The notes beneath the pieces are model-generated. The model had not been told where the DNA came from and did no database searches. It saw nothing but the letters and a program-made list of their open reading frames with translations. Position numbers and translations under genes: made by a program. Source: Burkholderia humptydooensis (GTDB taxonomy: Bacteria; Pseudomonadota; Gammaproteobacteria; Burkholderiales; Burkholderiaceae). From it: DNA of 64,000 nt. Where the stretch lies: NCBI RefSeq assembly GCF_001513745.1, contig NZ_CP013380.1:1860001-1924000 (forward strand). Reading direction: 5' to 3'. The stretch's first letter is position 1; every line of letters starts with the position of its first letter. Shown piece after piece: positions 30,725 to 38,504 of this stretch.

Positions 30725-31234
30725 TCACCGCGCCATCCAGCTATTCCGTCCTCCAGCCACAGACCGTTGACCTTGACCGGTAGAGTTGGCGTATCGAACA
30801 TTAACGGTACATACCGGACACAACAAATAACCGGCCGTCCGCTGCGTGGGAGGGTGGTCCTGTAAAACAGCTTTGCGCCGATCTGGGCCGTCGAAGCACG
30901 GCTGGCAGATATAGTGCTCCGGCTCGGTTGCCGTTGCCTCTGCTCGGTATGCGAAGCGGCCCGGGGCTACTGCGTGCAGTAAATAGCGGCCGCGCTCGGC
31001 TAGGGCGGTCTTCGCTGCTTCGAGGTCGCGTAATGCCGTCCTGTGTTCCTCTTGCAATTCCGATAACTGTACGTTGTGCGCGAACAGTGACTGTTGTGCG
31101 TCGAGAATCTTGCTATTCAGGTCAGAAACCTTCGCAGCCATATCGTTGTAACTCTTCAGTTCGAGTGCGGCCCTACCGAAATCCATTGCCGTTTTCAACG
31201 ACGCCGCTGCTGCCGTCAATTGCTGCATATCCAT
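30725..31234 (-). CDS. Phage protein: N-terminal coiled coil plus zinc-ribbon-like C-terminus
   Basis: 169 residues with start chosen at the ATG ending at 31,234 (MDMQQLTAAAASLKTAMDFG). The 31 upstream codons lack similarity and a ribosome site. The first 100 residues are a predicted coiled coil (YNDMAAKVSDLNSKILDAQQSL...LEAAKTAL). Then come two CxxC pairs (YICQPCFDG and YLLCPVCTVN) that could bind zinc. This architecture occurs in uncharacterised prophage proteins. Function unknown. Confidence 0.7.
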   Translation of the reverse strand: MDMQQLTAAAASLKTAMDFGRAALELKSYNDMAAKVSDLNSKILDAQQSLFAHNVQLSELQEEHRTALRDLEAAKTALAERGRYLLHAVAPGRFAYRAEATATEPEHYICQPCFDGPDRRKAVLQDHPPTQRTAGYLLCPVCTVNVRYANSTGQGQRSVAGGRNSWMAR

Positions 31235-31301
31235 CGTAGTAATCCCCGTGTGACGTTGTGTGATGTTGTGCCCACAAGCATAAGCCCGGGACACACGGGA
31301 T

Positions 31302-31319
31302 GTCAGCATATCTGCTGAC
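31302..31319. promoter_or_regulatory. Palindrome between divergent phage genes, possible operator
   Basis: GTCAGCA-TATC-TGCTGAC, with 7-bp arms, in the 163-bp gap between a minus-strand gene (start 31,234) and a plus-strand gene (start 31,398). The position suits an operator for divergent promoters. No repressor gene is recognised nearby. Confidence 0.4.
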
Positions 31320-31397
31320 GAGATCAAGACACTTGGGGCGGGTGAAGCGGGAGGGCGTTAGAATTCGCAACCAACGTGATTACGCCCGAGGAATCAT

Positions 31398-31589
31398 ATG
31401 CGCTCGCGCCAAGCTGAGGAATTCGCCGCGAGGTCCGATGCTTTTACCATGCAACTATTGGACGAAGCGGAACGACAGGTCGCAGAAACACGGCGACTCG
31501 CCCGCATGCCGTGGTGGGTGCCGCTCGCGGTCGCTGCTCTAAGTGTCGCCGGGGCATTGCTCGCACGGGCATGGTACGCAGCGCTGTAA
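31398..31589 (+). CDS. Small tail-anchored membrane protein, unknown
   Basis: 63 residues, ATG 31,398 preceded by CGAGGAATC. A charged helical N-terminal half (QAEEFAARSDAFTMQLLDEAERQVAETRRL) is followed by one membrane segment (WWVPLAVAALSVAGALLARAW) at the C-terminus. It could be a phage membrane or lysis-accessory protein; no family recognised. Confidence 0.55.
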   Translation: MRSRQAEEFAARSDAFTMQLLDEAERQVAETRRLARMPWWVPLAVAALSVAGALLARAWYAAL

Positions 31590-31610
31590 CGGCTCGACCG
31601 TTCAATCCTG

Positions 31611-32165
31611 ATGAAACCAAAGAGATCGGATAACCCCGTTGTCGCTCGTGGGCAGGAGGCATGGGAGTACCTGAAGGAGGATGCTCCGCGACGCCGCGCC
31701 CTATCGCGGGGAGCAGGTGACAAGGCCAGGGAAAGGCGTGAGCGGTCTCATGACGCGCACCGGCGCTGGTGGGTCCAAGTCGGTGAGGCGCTGGCGGCTG
31801 GAAAGCGTAAGTGCGTATCGAATCAGTCCTTTTCTGCTTGGGTAACGGGCCACGGTTTTGACGAAATCGGGTTCAAGATTCGGCAGGACGCCATATGGTT
31901 AGCTGCGAACATGGAGACGCTCGGGGAGCTACCGGACGACATCGCGAGTCCAACGGTCATAAGGCGATGGGCGAACAAACGAGCGGCTGTAGCATCCGGA
32001 CGTGCTCATGGCGACCGAATAACAGATGCTGATGTCGCCGCGCTCCAAAAGGCTGCGGCGTTGCTACGAGAATCCGCGCGGGATGCTCGACGCAGCGCAG
32101 CGGCACTAGACGAGGCTGCGCGGCTTATCGGCAAGGTGAACATCGCGATAAAGAGACGTGTATAA
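31611..32165 (+). CDS. Phage protein of unknown function
   Basis: 184 residues, 22 bp after the small membrane protein gene. Basic N-terminus, a central segment (VGEALAAGKRKCVSNQSFSAWVTGHGF...RQDAIWLAANM) with a faint resemblance to DUF3102-like plasmid and phage proteins, and a helical C-terminal third (AALQKAAALLRESARDARRSAAALDEAARLI). It ends convergent with the OLD-like ATPase gene, 150 bp away. That gap holds an inverted repeat ACTCAGTCG/CGACTGAGT (32,239-32,282). Confidence 0.6.
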   Translation: MKPKRSDNPVVARGQEAWEYLKEDAPRRRALSRGAGDKARERRERSHDAHRRWWVQVGEALAAGKRKCVSNQSFSAWVTGHGFDEIGFKIRQDAIWLAANMETLGELPDDIASPTVIRRWANKRAAVASGRAHGDRITDADVAALQKAAALLRESARDARRSAAALDEAARLIGKVNIAIKRRV

Positions 32166-32315
32166 GGCGAGATTAGGCCAAACGGACAGCGTTAGGGCAT
32201 CTGACTCAGTCCGGCCATGAGCCGTCAATCGGTCGCTTACTCAGTCGAACGTTCAAATGTCTGTTCCTGTCAACGACTGAGTCGTTCACTCGCTCCCGAC
32301 GGGCTGCCGATCTTC

Positions 32316-33845
32316 CTATTGCTGCCGTCTCATCGCTGCAGCGAGGTGAGGTCCGATGAGCTGTAGCACCGCCGCCCTTTCATTGTCCCAGTACCATTGC
32401 GCGAACAAGCGAATCAACGCCTTACGAACGTCGGCCTCAGAGTCATTCGGCAATGCACCAGCAATCCGCGCAACAACGTTCCGGAAAGCGGTCTTGCACC
32501 TATTGCGCTGTTCGCTCCCTGCGGCGGCTGGAATATCGCCTATGTCGGCATTGCCATAGTTTAAGTGAATATTATGGAAATGTTGTTGTATTAATCTAAG
32601 TGCCGTTTGTCTGTGATTTCTCAAAAAATCAACAAATGCTACCTCTGGCGTCCACGGGAGATAGTCGATCGTTTGCTCGTGTCTCTGGAATTCTGCAAGC
32701 GCGACATGATTTCGTTCAGCCTCCCAATTCGCGATTGTCTCGTCCTTAACATCTCGGTCAAGGAGAGCAACTGAGGTACAAGATATGGGCAGCAGGGCGC
32801 GGCTTCGATCGAGAAAGCGGACAACGCTCATGAAAGGGCCGATTGGAATGACGTGTACTGTCGGGAAAAGAGACTCGTCGTTCCTGAATCTGTGGCCAAT
32901 CGCGAGTTGCGTTAGTGCTTCCGTCGCATACAAGGCCGCCTCGTCTTCTACATATATGACGAGATCAGGGCCGCGTTCTTCATCATACGCAATATTGCCA
33001 AGAGCGTAGGTAGGGAAGCATCCCTTTATCGCAGAAACGTTGCCATCGTCAGCTTCCAAGAAAATAATCCTGTCGCGAGGTACCCGCTTCAACAGACTGA
33101 CCGAATGTGTCGAGAAAATAATTGTCAACTGCTTGTCCTGTGCGATCGTTTGCAGATACCGCAAAAGTCCAATCTGGGCTCGCGGGTGGAGAGCTAGCTC
33201 CAGTTCATCGATCAGAATCAGGGAGTTATTAGCGCATGTCAGCAAACTTCGGATTAGCTTCATGACGCAAAGCTCGCCAAGGCTGAGGTTTCGCTCAGAT
33301 ACGTACTTAGCTTGAGGAGGTGCCTTTGTCTGAAGCACAAAGGCACGATTGCCTCCACCGGGAGTTAAATTGATGACTTTTAGCGCGTCAAATTTGTCGG
33401 TCTCAAGTATCTCGTTGGCGGCATCGCGTAGCGCCTGTGGGGCTGGCCTTATACGAGCAGGTCGAAAATCCTCTGGTCGCGGAGTGATGCGGTCAGCCGT
33501 TGCACCGACATAGATGACCGTGGGATATCCGAAATTTTGCAGCAGGCGGTTAGCGGACCTTGGACGAGGCACCCATCGTTCGCCTGCGTAAGCATACGTG
33601 ACGCGACGGCCATTGACCGTATAAACGATCTCCGCTCCGTCAAAGCTATCGAGTGCGTCGGAAATCTGCGACGGCCGGAAATGCTGCGCAAAAGCATTGG
33701 GATGACCGATTCTTCGCAAGCACGCTAGAACCGATGTTTTGCCTGCGCCATTCGAGCCGGAAAGCAAGTGGACGCCGGGTGGGGGCACTTCGAAAGCGAG
33801 CGTGCGAATGTGCTTTAAGTTATTGATCTCTATCGTGTTTGGCAT
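32316..33845 (-). CDS. OLD-like AAA ATPase with TOPRIM-type C-terminal nuclease domain, probable defence gene
   Basis: 509 residues. ABC-type ATPase: Walker A GSNGAGKTS (residues 30-38), signature-like NLSLGE (186-191), Walker B LILIDELE (209-216), H-switch STHS (245-248). The C-terminal part has TOPRIM features: VIYVEDEA with the catalytic-type Glu near 300, and ALLDRDVKDE (360-369) for the metal-binding Asp pair. This layout is that of OLD (overcoming lysogenization defect) family nucleases, which act in anti-phage defence. GC is clearly lower than in the backbone and it is alone on its strand, as expected of a prophage cargo gene. Target and partner are unknown. Confidence 0.8.
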   Translation of the reverse strand: MPNTIEINNLKHIRTLAFEVPPPGVHLLSGSNGAGKTSVLACLRRIGHPNAFAQHFRPSQISDALDSFDGAEIVYTVNGRRVTYAYAGERWVPRPRSANRLLQNFGYPTVIYVGATADRITPRPEDFRPARIRPAPQALRDAANEILETDKFDALKVINLTPGGGNRAFVLQTKAPPQAKYVSERNLSLGELCVMKLIRSLLTCANNSLILIDELELALHPRAQIGLLRYLQTIAQDKQLTIIFSTHSVSLLKRVPRDRIIFLEADDGNVSAIKGCFPTYALGNIAYDEERGPDLVIYVEDEAALYATEALTQLAIGHRFRNDESLFPTVHVIPIGPFMSVVRFLDRSRALLPISCTSVALLDRDVKDETIANWEAERNHVALAEFQRHEQTIDYLPWTPEVAFVDFLRNHRQTALRLIQQHFHNIHLNYGNADIGDIPAAAGSEQRNRCKTAFRNVVARIAGALPNDSEADVRKALIRLFAQWYWDNERAAVLQLIGPHLAAAMRRQQ

Positions 33846-34064
33846 TTTTTAGCGCTTATGGCTTGTCTTCGTAGGCATTATGTAATGCGGCTTTAGGATC
33901 GTTGCACTAGCAATGTACTCCGACGCCGACGGCAGCCTCGTTTTTTTTCCCAGAAATGCGTGACAAGGTGTCCCCGGCCGCGCGAGCCAAAATCCCCCCA
34001 TGCCCTCCCCGGCGCTTCCTGGTCCCGATGCAGCAATCCTGCTGCGTGCGGGGCGGCTCCGAAC

Positions 34065-34447
34065 ATGAGTCTCCGCGTCGTGGAGATCGACGGGGAGCCG
34101 TGGTTCCCTGCGAAGGACATGTGTATTGCCGTGGGCATCGCGCATCTTGGAAGCGCAGTTAGGACGCTGGATTCTGACGAAAAGGGTGTGCGACTTTTGC
34201 ACACCCTTGGGGGGGGCCGGAGAATACGACCGTGATCTCCGAGTCGGGCCTCTACGCGCTCGTGATGCGTTCTAACAAACCGATAGCGCGGGAGTTCCGC
34301 AAGTGGGTCACGTCGGAAGTCCTGCCGTCCATCCGTAAGCACGGGATGTACATGATGCAGGAGGTCGCACGGGAGGCCGTTGAGGACCCAATGCAAATCC
34401 TTGCCCGAGCGCTGGTGGTCACCAACGAGCGGCTAGGAGGATCGTGA
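34065..34447 (+). pseudogene. BRO-N/antirepressor-type protein gene, frame broken at a G8 run
   Basis: The reading frame from ATG 34,065 (MSLRVVEIDGEPWFPAKDMCIAVGI) runs to a G8 tract at 34,209-34,216 and then stops at 34,235. The rest of the domain continues in another frame from about 34,211 (GGPENTTVISESGLYALVMRSNKP...FRKWVTSEVLPSIRKHG) to 34,447. Joined, they give a complete BRO N-terminal domain of phage antirepressors, about 125 residues, but no C-terminal KilA-C/ANT domain. The frame is restored by loss of two G or gain of one. Confidence 0.8.
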
Positions 34448-34545
34448 GGATGCAGGGCGTGGACGCCCTTGGCCTTTCTCTATCGCTGTTTCGGTGCGTT
34501 CCGTTTGGGTATACCTGTAGCGAACGCGCAACGCCTATGCGCTTC

Positions 34546-34610
34546 CGTTCCGTTGAAGTTGACAGATTTTCGGAACGGTGGATAATTCGAAACACCACTT
34601 CAACGGAACG
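34546..34610. repeat. 14-bp inverted repeats flanking a promoter upstream of the serine recombinase
   Basis: CGTTCCGTTGAAGT (34,546-34,559) and its reverse complement (34,597-34,610) enclose 37 bp containing a good sigma-70 promoter. CGGAACG also occurs at 34,571 and, inverted, at 34,497. Probably recombinase or repressor binding sites. Confidence 0.75.
34559..34586 (+). promoter_or_regulatory. Sigma-70 promoter for the serine recombinase gene
   Basis: TTGACA (34,559-34,564), 16-bp spacer, GATAAT (34,581-34,586). It lies 38 bp before the recombinase ATG and between the 14-bp inverted repeats. Confidence 0.7.
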
Positions 34611-34624
34611 AGTTAAGGCACCAT

Positions 34625-35245
34625 ATGAGACGTATCTACTACGGGCGTGTATCGACGCTCGACGGGCAGACCGCCGCGAGCCAATACGCAGACGCAGCCG
34701 CCCAGGGCATAGCCGCAGACGACGTGTTTGTAGATGAAGGGGTGAGTGGGTATCACGTTCCGCCCGCCGAGCGCGAACAGTGGCAGCACGTGGAGCGCGA
34801 CCTTCGCAAGGGCGGGGTCCTGGTTGTTCGCTGGCTCGACCGCATCTCGCGGCATTACGGCGAACTAGCCGAGACCATGCAGCGCCTTATGAAGAAGGGC
34901 GTTCGGGTTGAATGCACGCTCAACGATATGGTGTTCGACGGGCAAGAGACCGACCCATTGCGGCTCGGGATTCGCGATGCGCTATTAGCGTTCATGGCGG
35001 CGCAGGGCGCGGCGGACTATCTGAACCGGCGCGAGATGCAGGCGCGGGGGATCGCCGTAGCCAAAGCTGAAGGGAAGTACAAGGGCCGTAAGCCTGCCGT
35101 GGATTACGCTGAAGTCCGGGCGTATCACGCGGAACACGGCGGCTCCGTGCGATCTCTCGCGGAACACTTTGGCGTAGGACTTGCCACCATTTCCCGCGCA
35201 TTGAATTCCGTAAGCACCACCAATTCCAAGGAGGCAGCCGAATGA
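34625..35245 (+). CDS. Serine recombinase, resolvase/invertase family
   Basis: 206 residues. N-terminal catalytic domain: YYGRVST with Arg8 and nucleophile Ser10; VVRWLDRISRHYGEL with the conserved Arg pair; then the long dimer helix and a C-terminal helix-turn-helix (GGSVRSLAEHFGVGLATISRAL) for DNA binding. The size fits small resolvases and DNA invertases, not large phage integrases. It is preceded by a promoter bracketed by inverted repeats and overlaps the next small gene (ATGA, 35,242-35,245). Confidence 0.9.
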   Translation: MRRIYYGRVSTLDGQTAASQYADAAAQGIAADDVFVDEGVSGYHVPPAEREQWQHVERDLRKGGVLVVRWLDRISRHYGELAETMQRLMKKGVRVECTLNDMVFDGQETDPLRLGIRDALLAFMAAQGAADYLNRREMQARGIAVAKAEGKYKGRKPAVDYAEVRAYHAEHGGSVRSLAEHFGVGLATISRALNSVSTTNSKEAAE

Positions 35246-35460
35246 TCGGACCGCATACGCAACTCATCCGCGCCCGTATTGCGTTTTCTCACACCGGATT
35301 GCACGGCGATCATTCGTGGCTCGTGAAGCCCGAAAGCGAACGGGCAGTGTCTGACGCCCCCATTGCGCTCGCTCGCCGTGGCATAGCAGCCATGCCAACT
35401 GGAGAACTTGCCCTGCATTGGGCCGCGTCATTGGAAGACCAGATGCTGAGGCTCGCTAAG

Positions 35461-36895
35461 GAGCTAATGTCGAATTTGGTGTACGGCGGGTGGTCGGCGG
35501 GAAATGAGAAGGCGGTGGCGGTTAGCTGAAAATGTTGCTTTCCACGGTAACACCCAGCAACCGAACTCCACCACCATGGCGAAACGTACGCAGGAAACAA
35601 ACGGCAGTCAAGCAGCAACGGAAGTGAAGGGCCTGCCCGGTCTGGACGACCTGATCCAGCAGGGCGCGCGGCAGATTATCCAGCAGGCGATCGAGGCGGA
35701 ATTGGCGGCATTGCTCGAGCAGTATTCGAACGTGAAAACGCTGGACGGACGGCGCGCGATCGTGCGCAACGGCTATCTGCCCGAACGCGAGGTCGTCACG
35801 GCAGTCGGGCCCGTGCCGGTTCAGGTGCCCAAGGTGCGTGACCGTTCGGGCTCGGGCGTGAAGTTCAACTCGAACATCGTGCCGCCCTACGTGCGCAAGT
35901 CGCCCCGGGTGAGCGCGGCGCTGCCGTGGCTTTACCTGCGCGGTGTTTCCACCGGCGACATGAGCGAAGCGTTCAGCGTGCTGCTCGGCGAACAAGCCAA
36001 AGGCCTCTCGCCCAATGTCGTGGTGCGCCTGAAGGCGCAATGGGCCGACGAGTTCGAGCGATGGAACAAACGCGACCTGTCGGGCTCGCGCTGGGTCTAC
36101 TGGTGGGCTGATGGCATTCACACCGGCGCGCGCAGCGAAGACTCCGATGGCCAGTGCCTGCTGGTGATCATCGGCGTGAAGCCGGACGGGAGCAAGGAGC
36201 GCGTGGCGCTCGCCGACGGCTATCGCGAATCGAAGGATTCGTGGCGTGACCTGTTGCTGGACCTGAAGGCACGCGGGCTGCAGGCCGGCCCGCTGCTGGC
36301 TACTGGCGACGGCGCGATGGGCCTGTGGGCGGCGCTTGAAGAAGTGTTCCCGCAGACCAGGCAACAACGCTGCTGGTTCCACAAGATCGGCAACGTGCTC
36401 AACGCTCTGCCGAAATCGCAGCACGGCCGCGCCAAGGCTGCCCTGTCTGAAATCTGGAATGCGGCAACGCGAGCCGAGGCCATCGTCGCGTTCAACCAGT
36501 TCGTTGCGACGTATTCGGCCAAATATCCCAAGGCCGCTGAGAAGGTCACGAAGGACCGCGACGAGTTGCTCGCGTTCTACGACTTTCCAGCTGAACACTG
36601 GCAGCATCTGCGAACGACCAACCCGATCGAATCGACGTTTGCGACGGTACGTCATCGCACAACGCGTACGCGCAACTGTCTGTCGCGCGCGACCTTCCTT
36701 GGTCTGGCATTCAAGCTGATCGAATCGGCTGAACAGTCGTGGCGCCGTATCCGCGGCGTGGACAAGATCGAACAGCTCATGAAGGGCATTCCCTTCAAGG
36801 ATGGTACCCCGGTGATCGAAAGCACACCGGCTCAGCAACCGCTCGCCGCCTGATCATGCCGCCGACTGCTGATACACCAGATTTGACAACTGCTC
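35461..36895 (+). mobile_element. IS256-family insertion sequence, copy 1
   Basis: 1,435 bp. Imperfect terminal inverted repeats begin GAGCTAATGTCGAATTTGGT (left) and GAGCAGTTGTCAAATCTGGT (right, reversed). A 9-bp target duplication, CTCGCTAAG, lies at 35,452-35,460 and 36,896-36,904. It is identical in length and protein product to copy 2. It resembles ISBma2-type elements of Burkholderia as far as I recall. Confidence 0.93.
35576..36853 (+). CDS. IS256-family transposase, copy 1
   Basis: 425 residues from ATG 35,576 (MAKRTQETNG); the 24 codons upstream lie in the IS leader. DDE residues are visible in WWADGIHTGAR (Asp), LATGDGAMGLWAAL (Asp) and TTNPIESTFATVRHRT (Glu), with the family motif RCWFHKIGNVLNALPK between the last two. 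Typical IS256/mutator-type transposase length. Intact, so the element may be active. Confidence 0.93.
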   Translation: MAKRTQETNGSQAATEVKGLPGLDDLIQQGARQIIQQAIEAELAALLEQYSNVKTLDGRRAIVRNGYLPEREVVTAVGPVPVQVPKVRDRSGSGVKFNSNIVPPYVRKSPRVSAALPWLYLRGVSTGDMSEAFSVLLGEQAKGLSPNVVVRLKAQWADEFERWNKRDLSGSRWVYWWADGIHTGARSEDSDGQCLLVIIGVKPDGSKERVALADGYRESKDSWRDLLLDLKARGLQAGPLLATGDGAMGLWAALEEVFPQTRQQRCWFHKIGNVLNALPKSQHGRAKAALSEIWNAATRAEAIVAFNQFVATYSAKYPKAAEKVTKDRDELLAFYDFPAEHWQHLRTTNPIESTFATVRHRTTRTRNCLSRATFLGLAFKLIESAEQSWRRIRGVDKIEQLMKGIPFKDGTPVIESTPAQQPLAA

Positions 36896-37006
36896 CTCGC
36901 TAAGGAACTGGACGCGCTGGAATCGCAGTATGCCGCGCTGGATTCAGCTATGAGCGGGGCGGCCGTCGAGCGGCAATAACGCCACTATCGACAAGGCACA
37001 GAGACC

Positions 37007-37408
37007 ATGCAGAAAGAGAACGCGCAACAAACTATCCGCGCCTACCGCATTCCCGCCGACGTGGAGGCGAAGCTGATTGATGCGGCAGGCCCCGCAGCGG
37101 CGGCATTGAGTGCCAAGCGTCAGGCCGCACTACGAGCTATCCCGGCCCACATCGTGCCCATTCTTAATCGAGCGGCGGACACCGCAACGCGGCTGTTGAA
37201 GGCCGAGGGCGTCCAAGCGAGACGGCGGAACCTCCGTGCCGACGGGGCCGCCCTTGTGGTTCAACAGGAGGCAATCCTGGAATTCGCGGGCATCGAGAGC
37301 CGCACGAGTCGGCCGGATTCTGATGAGATTCTCCATAAGGCGCTGGTGGTCGAAATGATCACGCCGTTTGCGCCGGACCTGGCCCATCAATACGGGTTCA
37401 CGGAATAA
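37007..37408 (+). CDS. Phage protein of unknown function
   Basis: 133 residues, mostly helical (PADVEAKLIDAAGPAAAALSAKRQAALRAIPAHIVPILNRAAD), with no recognised motif. It lies downstream of the IS-split gene and just before a copy of the GAATAAATCAGCACA repeat. Weak ribosome site (CAGAGACC). Confidence 0.55.
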   Translation: MQKENAQQTIRAYRIPADVEAKLIDAAGPAAAALSAKRQAALRAIPAHIVPILNRAADTATRLLKAEGVQARRRNLRADGAALVVQQEAILEFAGIESRTSRPDSDEILHKALVVEMITPFAPDLAHQYGFTE

Positions 37409-37433
37409 ATCAGCACAGGGTAGAAGACCCTAA
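37403..37433 (+). promoter_or_regulatory. Repeated phage motif, copy 1
   Basis: GAATAAATCAGCACAGGGT followed by AGAAGACCCTAA, at the end of the 37,007 gene. It shares an 18/19 match with copy 3 (38,569-38,587) and a partial match with copy 2 (37,498-37,523). Confidence 0.5.
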
Positions 37434-37458
37434 ACCCGCACCAATCGCACGCATCCCC

Positions 37459-37483
37459 AGGCTCGCTTCGGCGGGCCTTTTTC
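37459..37483 (+). terminator. Rho-independent terminator in phage intergenic region
   Basis: 8-bp stem AGGCTCGC/GCGGGCCT with a TTCG loop and T-rich tail. Confidence 0.75.
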
Positions 37484-37497
37484 ACATGTTACCGATC

Positions 37498-37523
37498 AAC
37501 TCCGCACATGGTAGAGGCCCTAA
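37498..37523 (+). promoter_or_regulatory. Repeated phage motif, copy 2
   Basis: CCGCACATGGTAGAGGCCCTAA. It shares GCACAnGGTAGAnGnCCCTAA with copy 1. It sits between two terminators and upstream of the zinc-finger/HNH genes. Confidence 0.45.
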
Positions 37524-37533
37524 TCTGCCAATC

Positions 37534-37562
37534 AAGCCCGCCGCCGCGCGGGTTTTTTCTTT
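37534..37562 (+). terminator. Rho-independent terminator upstream of the zinc-finger gene
   Basis: CCCGC/GCGGG stem followed by TTTTTTCTTTTTC. Confidence 0.65.
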
Positions 37563-37629
37563 TTCAGCGCGTTTGCTCGCATGCGCGAGCATTTGAGGCC
37601 CTCTGATTTTTGCCGAAACGACACCCACT

Positions 37630-37929
37630 ATGCGATACCTACCGACCAACTTCATCCCACCTGCGCAACGCGTATGCCGCTGTTGCAGGCGACTCCTGCC
37701 GATCACGGCCTTCTACGAGGACAAGAGCGTTAGCCCCAAGCTCCGCTCACGCTACGCGGCTCGCTGTATTGAGTGCGTGACGACCGACAAGCGCAGGCGA
37801 TACGCGGCGAACCCGCAGGCAGGCGCAGCGCTCCGCAAGGAACAGCGGGAGCGTAAAAAAGTCCGCGACGCCGCCGAGCAGCGCCGGGAGCAAGCGATAG
37901 CCCGCAGTCTTGCCGGGGGCGGTGAGTAA
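37630..37929 (+). CDS. Small cysteine-rich (zinc-finger) phage protein
   Basis: 99 residues. CRCCRRLLPITAFYEDK with a later CIEC forms a probable zinc-binding fold. The basic tail KEQRERKKVRDAAEQRREQ suggests nucleic acid binding. It resembles the N-terminal part of phage HNH proteins. Its stop overlaps the start of the following HNH gene (37,929), so the two are coupled. Confidence 0.65.
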   Translation: MRYLPTNFIPPAQRVCRCCRRLLPITAFYEDKSVSPKLRSRYAARCIECVTTDKRRRYAANPQAGAALRKEQRERKKVRDAAEQRREQAIARSLAGGGE

Positions 37930-38504
37930 TGGCGGACACCAGACGTTGTCCGAAGTGTGGCCTGACTAAAGAGCGGTCCGAGTTTCATCGGGATGCGTCG
38001 AAGCCCGACGGATTGCGGTCGTGTTGCAAGGGATGTCACAGTCGCTATCGTGCCGCCAACCCGGAAAAGCATCGGGCATCGGTTGCCCGCTGGAAGGCAA
38101 GGAATCCCGAGCGTGTATCAGTGCACAACAGCCGCCACCAACGAAAGCACTGGGCCGCGCGGGACATTATCGACGCCCGAAGTCGAGGTGCTGTAGTCGG
38201 ACTGACCCCCGAGTATCTGGAGGCGATCCAGAGCGGCCAATGCGCCTGCTGCGGATTTGCACCCGCCGACTTCCGGCGACTCCATCTAGATCGTGTCGAT
38301 ACTGCACTGCCGTATCAACCCGGCAACGTGGCCTATTTGTGCAGGGTCTGCAACGTGCGCAAAAGCGACCTGAGCCCTGCGGACCTCCTGGCCCGATTCG
38401 ATCGCGACTTTGCAGCCGGGAAGGATATGGCGGCGCACGATCTCATGCTTCACATCTATATCCGTCGAGAGAAGCGCAGACAGATGCCCGCACGGCCCTC
38501 GTAG
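37929..38504 (+). CDS. HNH-type endonuclease with N-terminal zinc ribbon
   Basis: 191 residues. N-terminal zinc ribbon CPKCGLTKERSEFHRD...CKGCHSRYRAANPEKH. C-terminal HNH-like core: CACCGF...LHLDRVDTALPYQPGNVAYLCRVCNVRKSD, with the metal/catalytic His-Asp, Asn and paired CxxC. Such proteins in phages act as homing or packaging-associated nucleases. No terminase gene is seen beside it. Confidence 0.78.
   Translation: MADTRRCPKCGLTKERSEFHRDASKPDGLRSCCKGCHSRYRAANPEKHRASVARWKARNPERVSVHNSRHQRKHWAARDIIDARSRGAVVGLTPEYLEAIQSGQCACCGFAPADFRRLHLDRVDTALPYQPGNVAYLCRVCNVRKSDLSPADLLARFDRDFAAGKDMAAHDLMLHIYIRREKRRQMPARPS

Larger units (their letters stand above)
35242..36979 (+). pseudogene. Small phage gene interrupted by IS copy 1
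   Basis: The original gene starts at ATG 35,242, overlapping the recombinase stop, and is in frame to 35,460. After removing the IS and one target duplication it continues from 36,905 to TAA 36,977-36,979, giving a 97-residue protein ending in a short helix (ELDALESQYAALDSAMSG). At present the frame reads into the IS and stops at 35,529 with 22 IS-encoded residues. Function unknown. Overlap with the recombinase suggests a coupled accessory factor. Confidence 0.75.

Noticed and set aside
30568..30801. 77-codon minus-strand frame at the left end of the element
   Set aside because: It runs through the terminator and the TGTACCCA repeats and overlaps the coiled-coil gene. No ribosome site or similarity.
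34444..34737. 97-codon frame crossing the recombinase promoter
   Set aside because: It spans the promoter, the inverted repeats and the recombinase start, so it is a chance frame.
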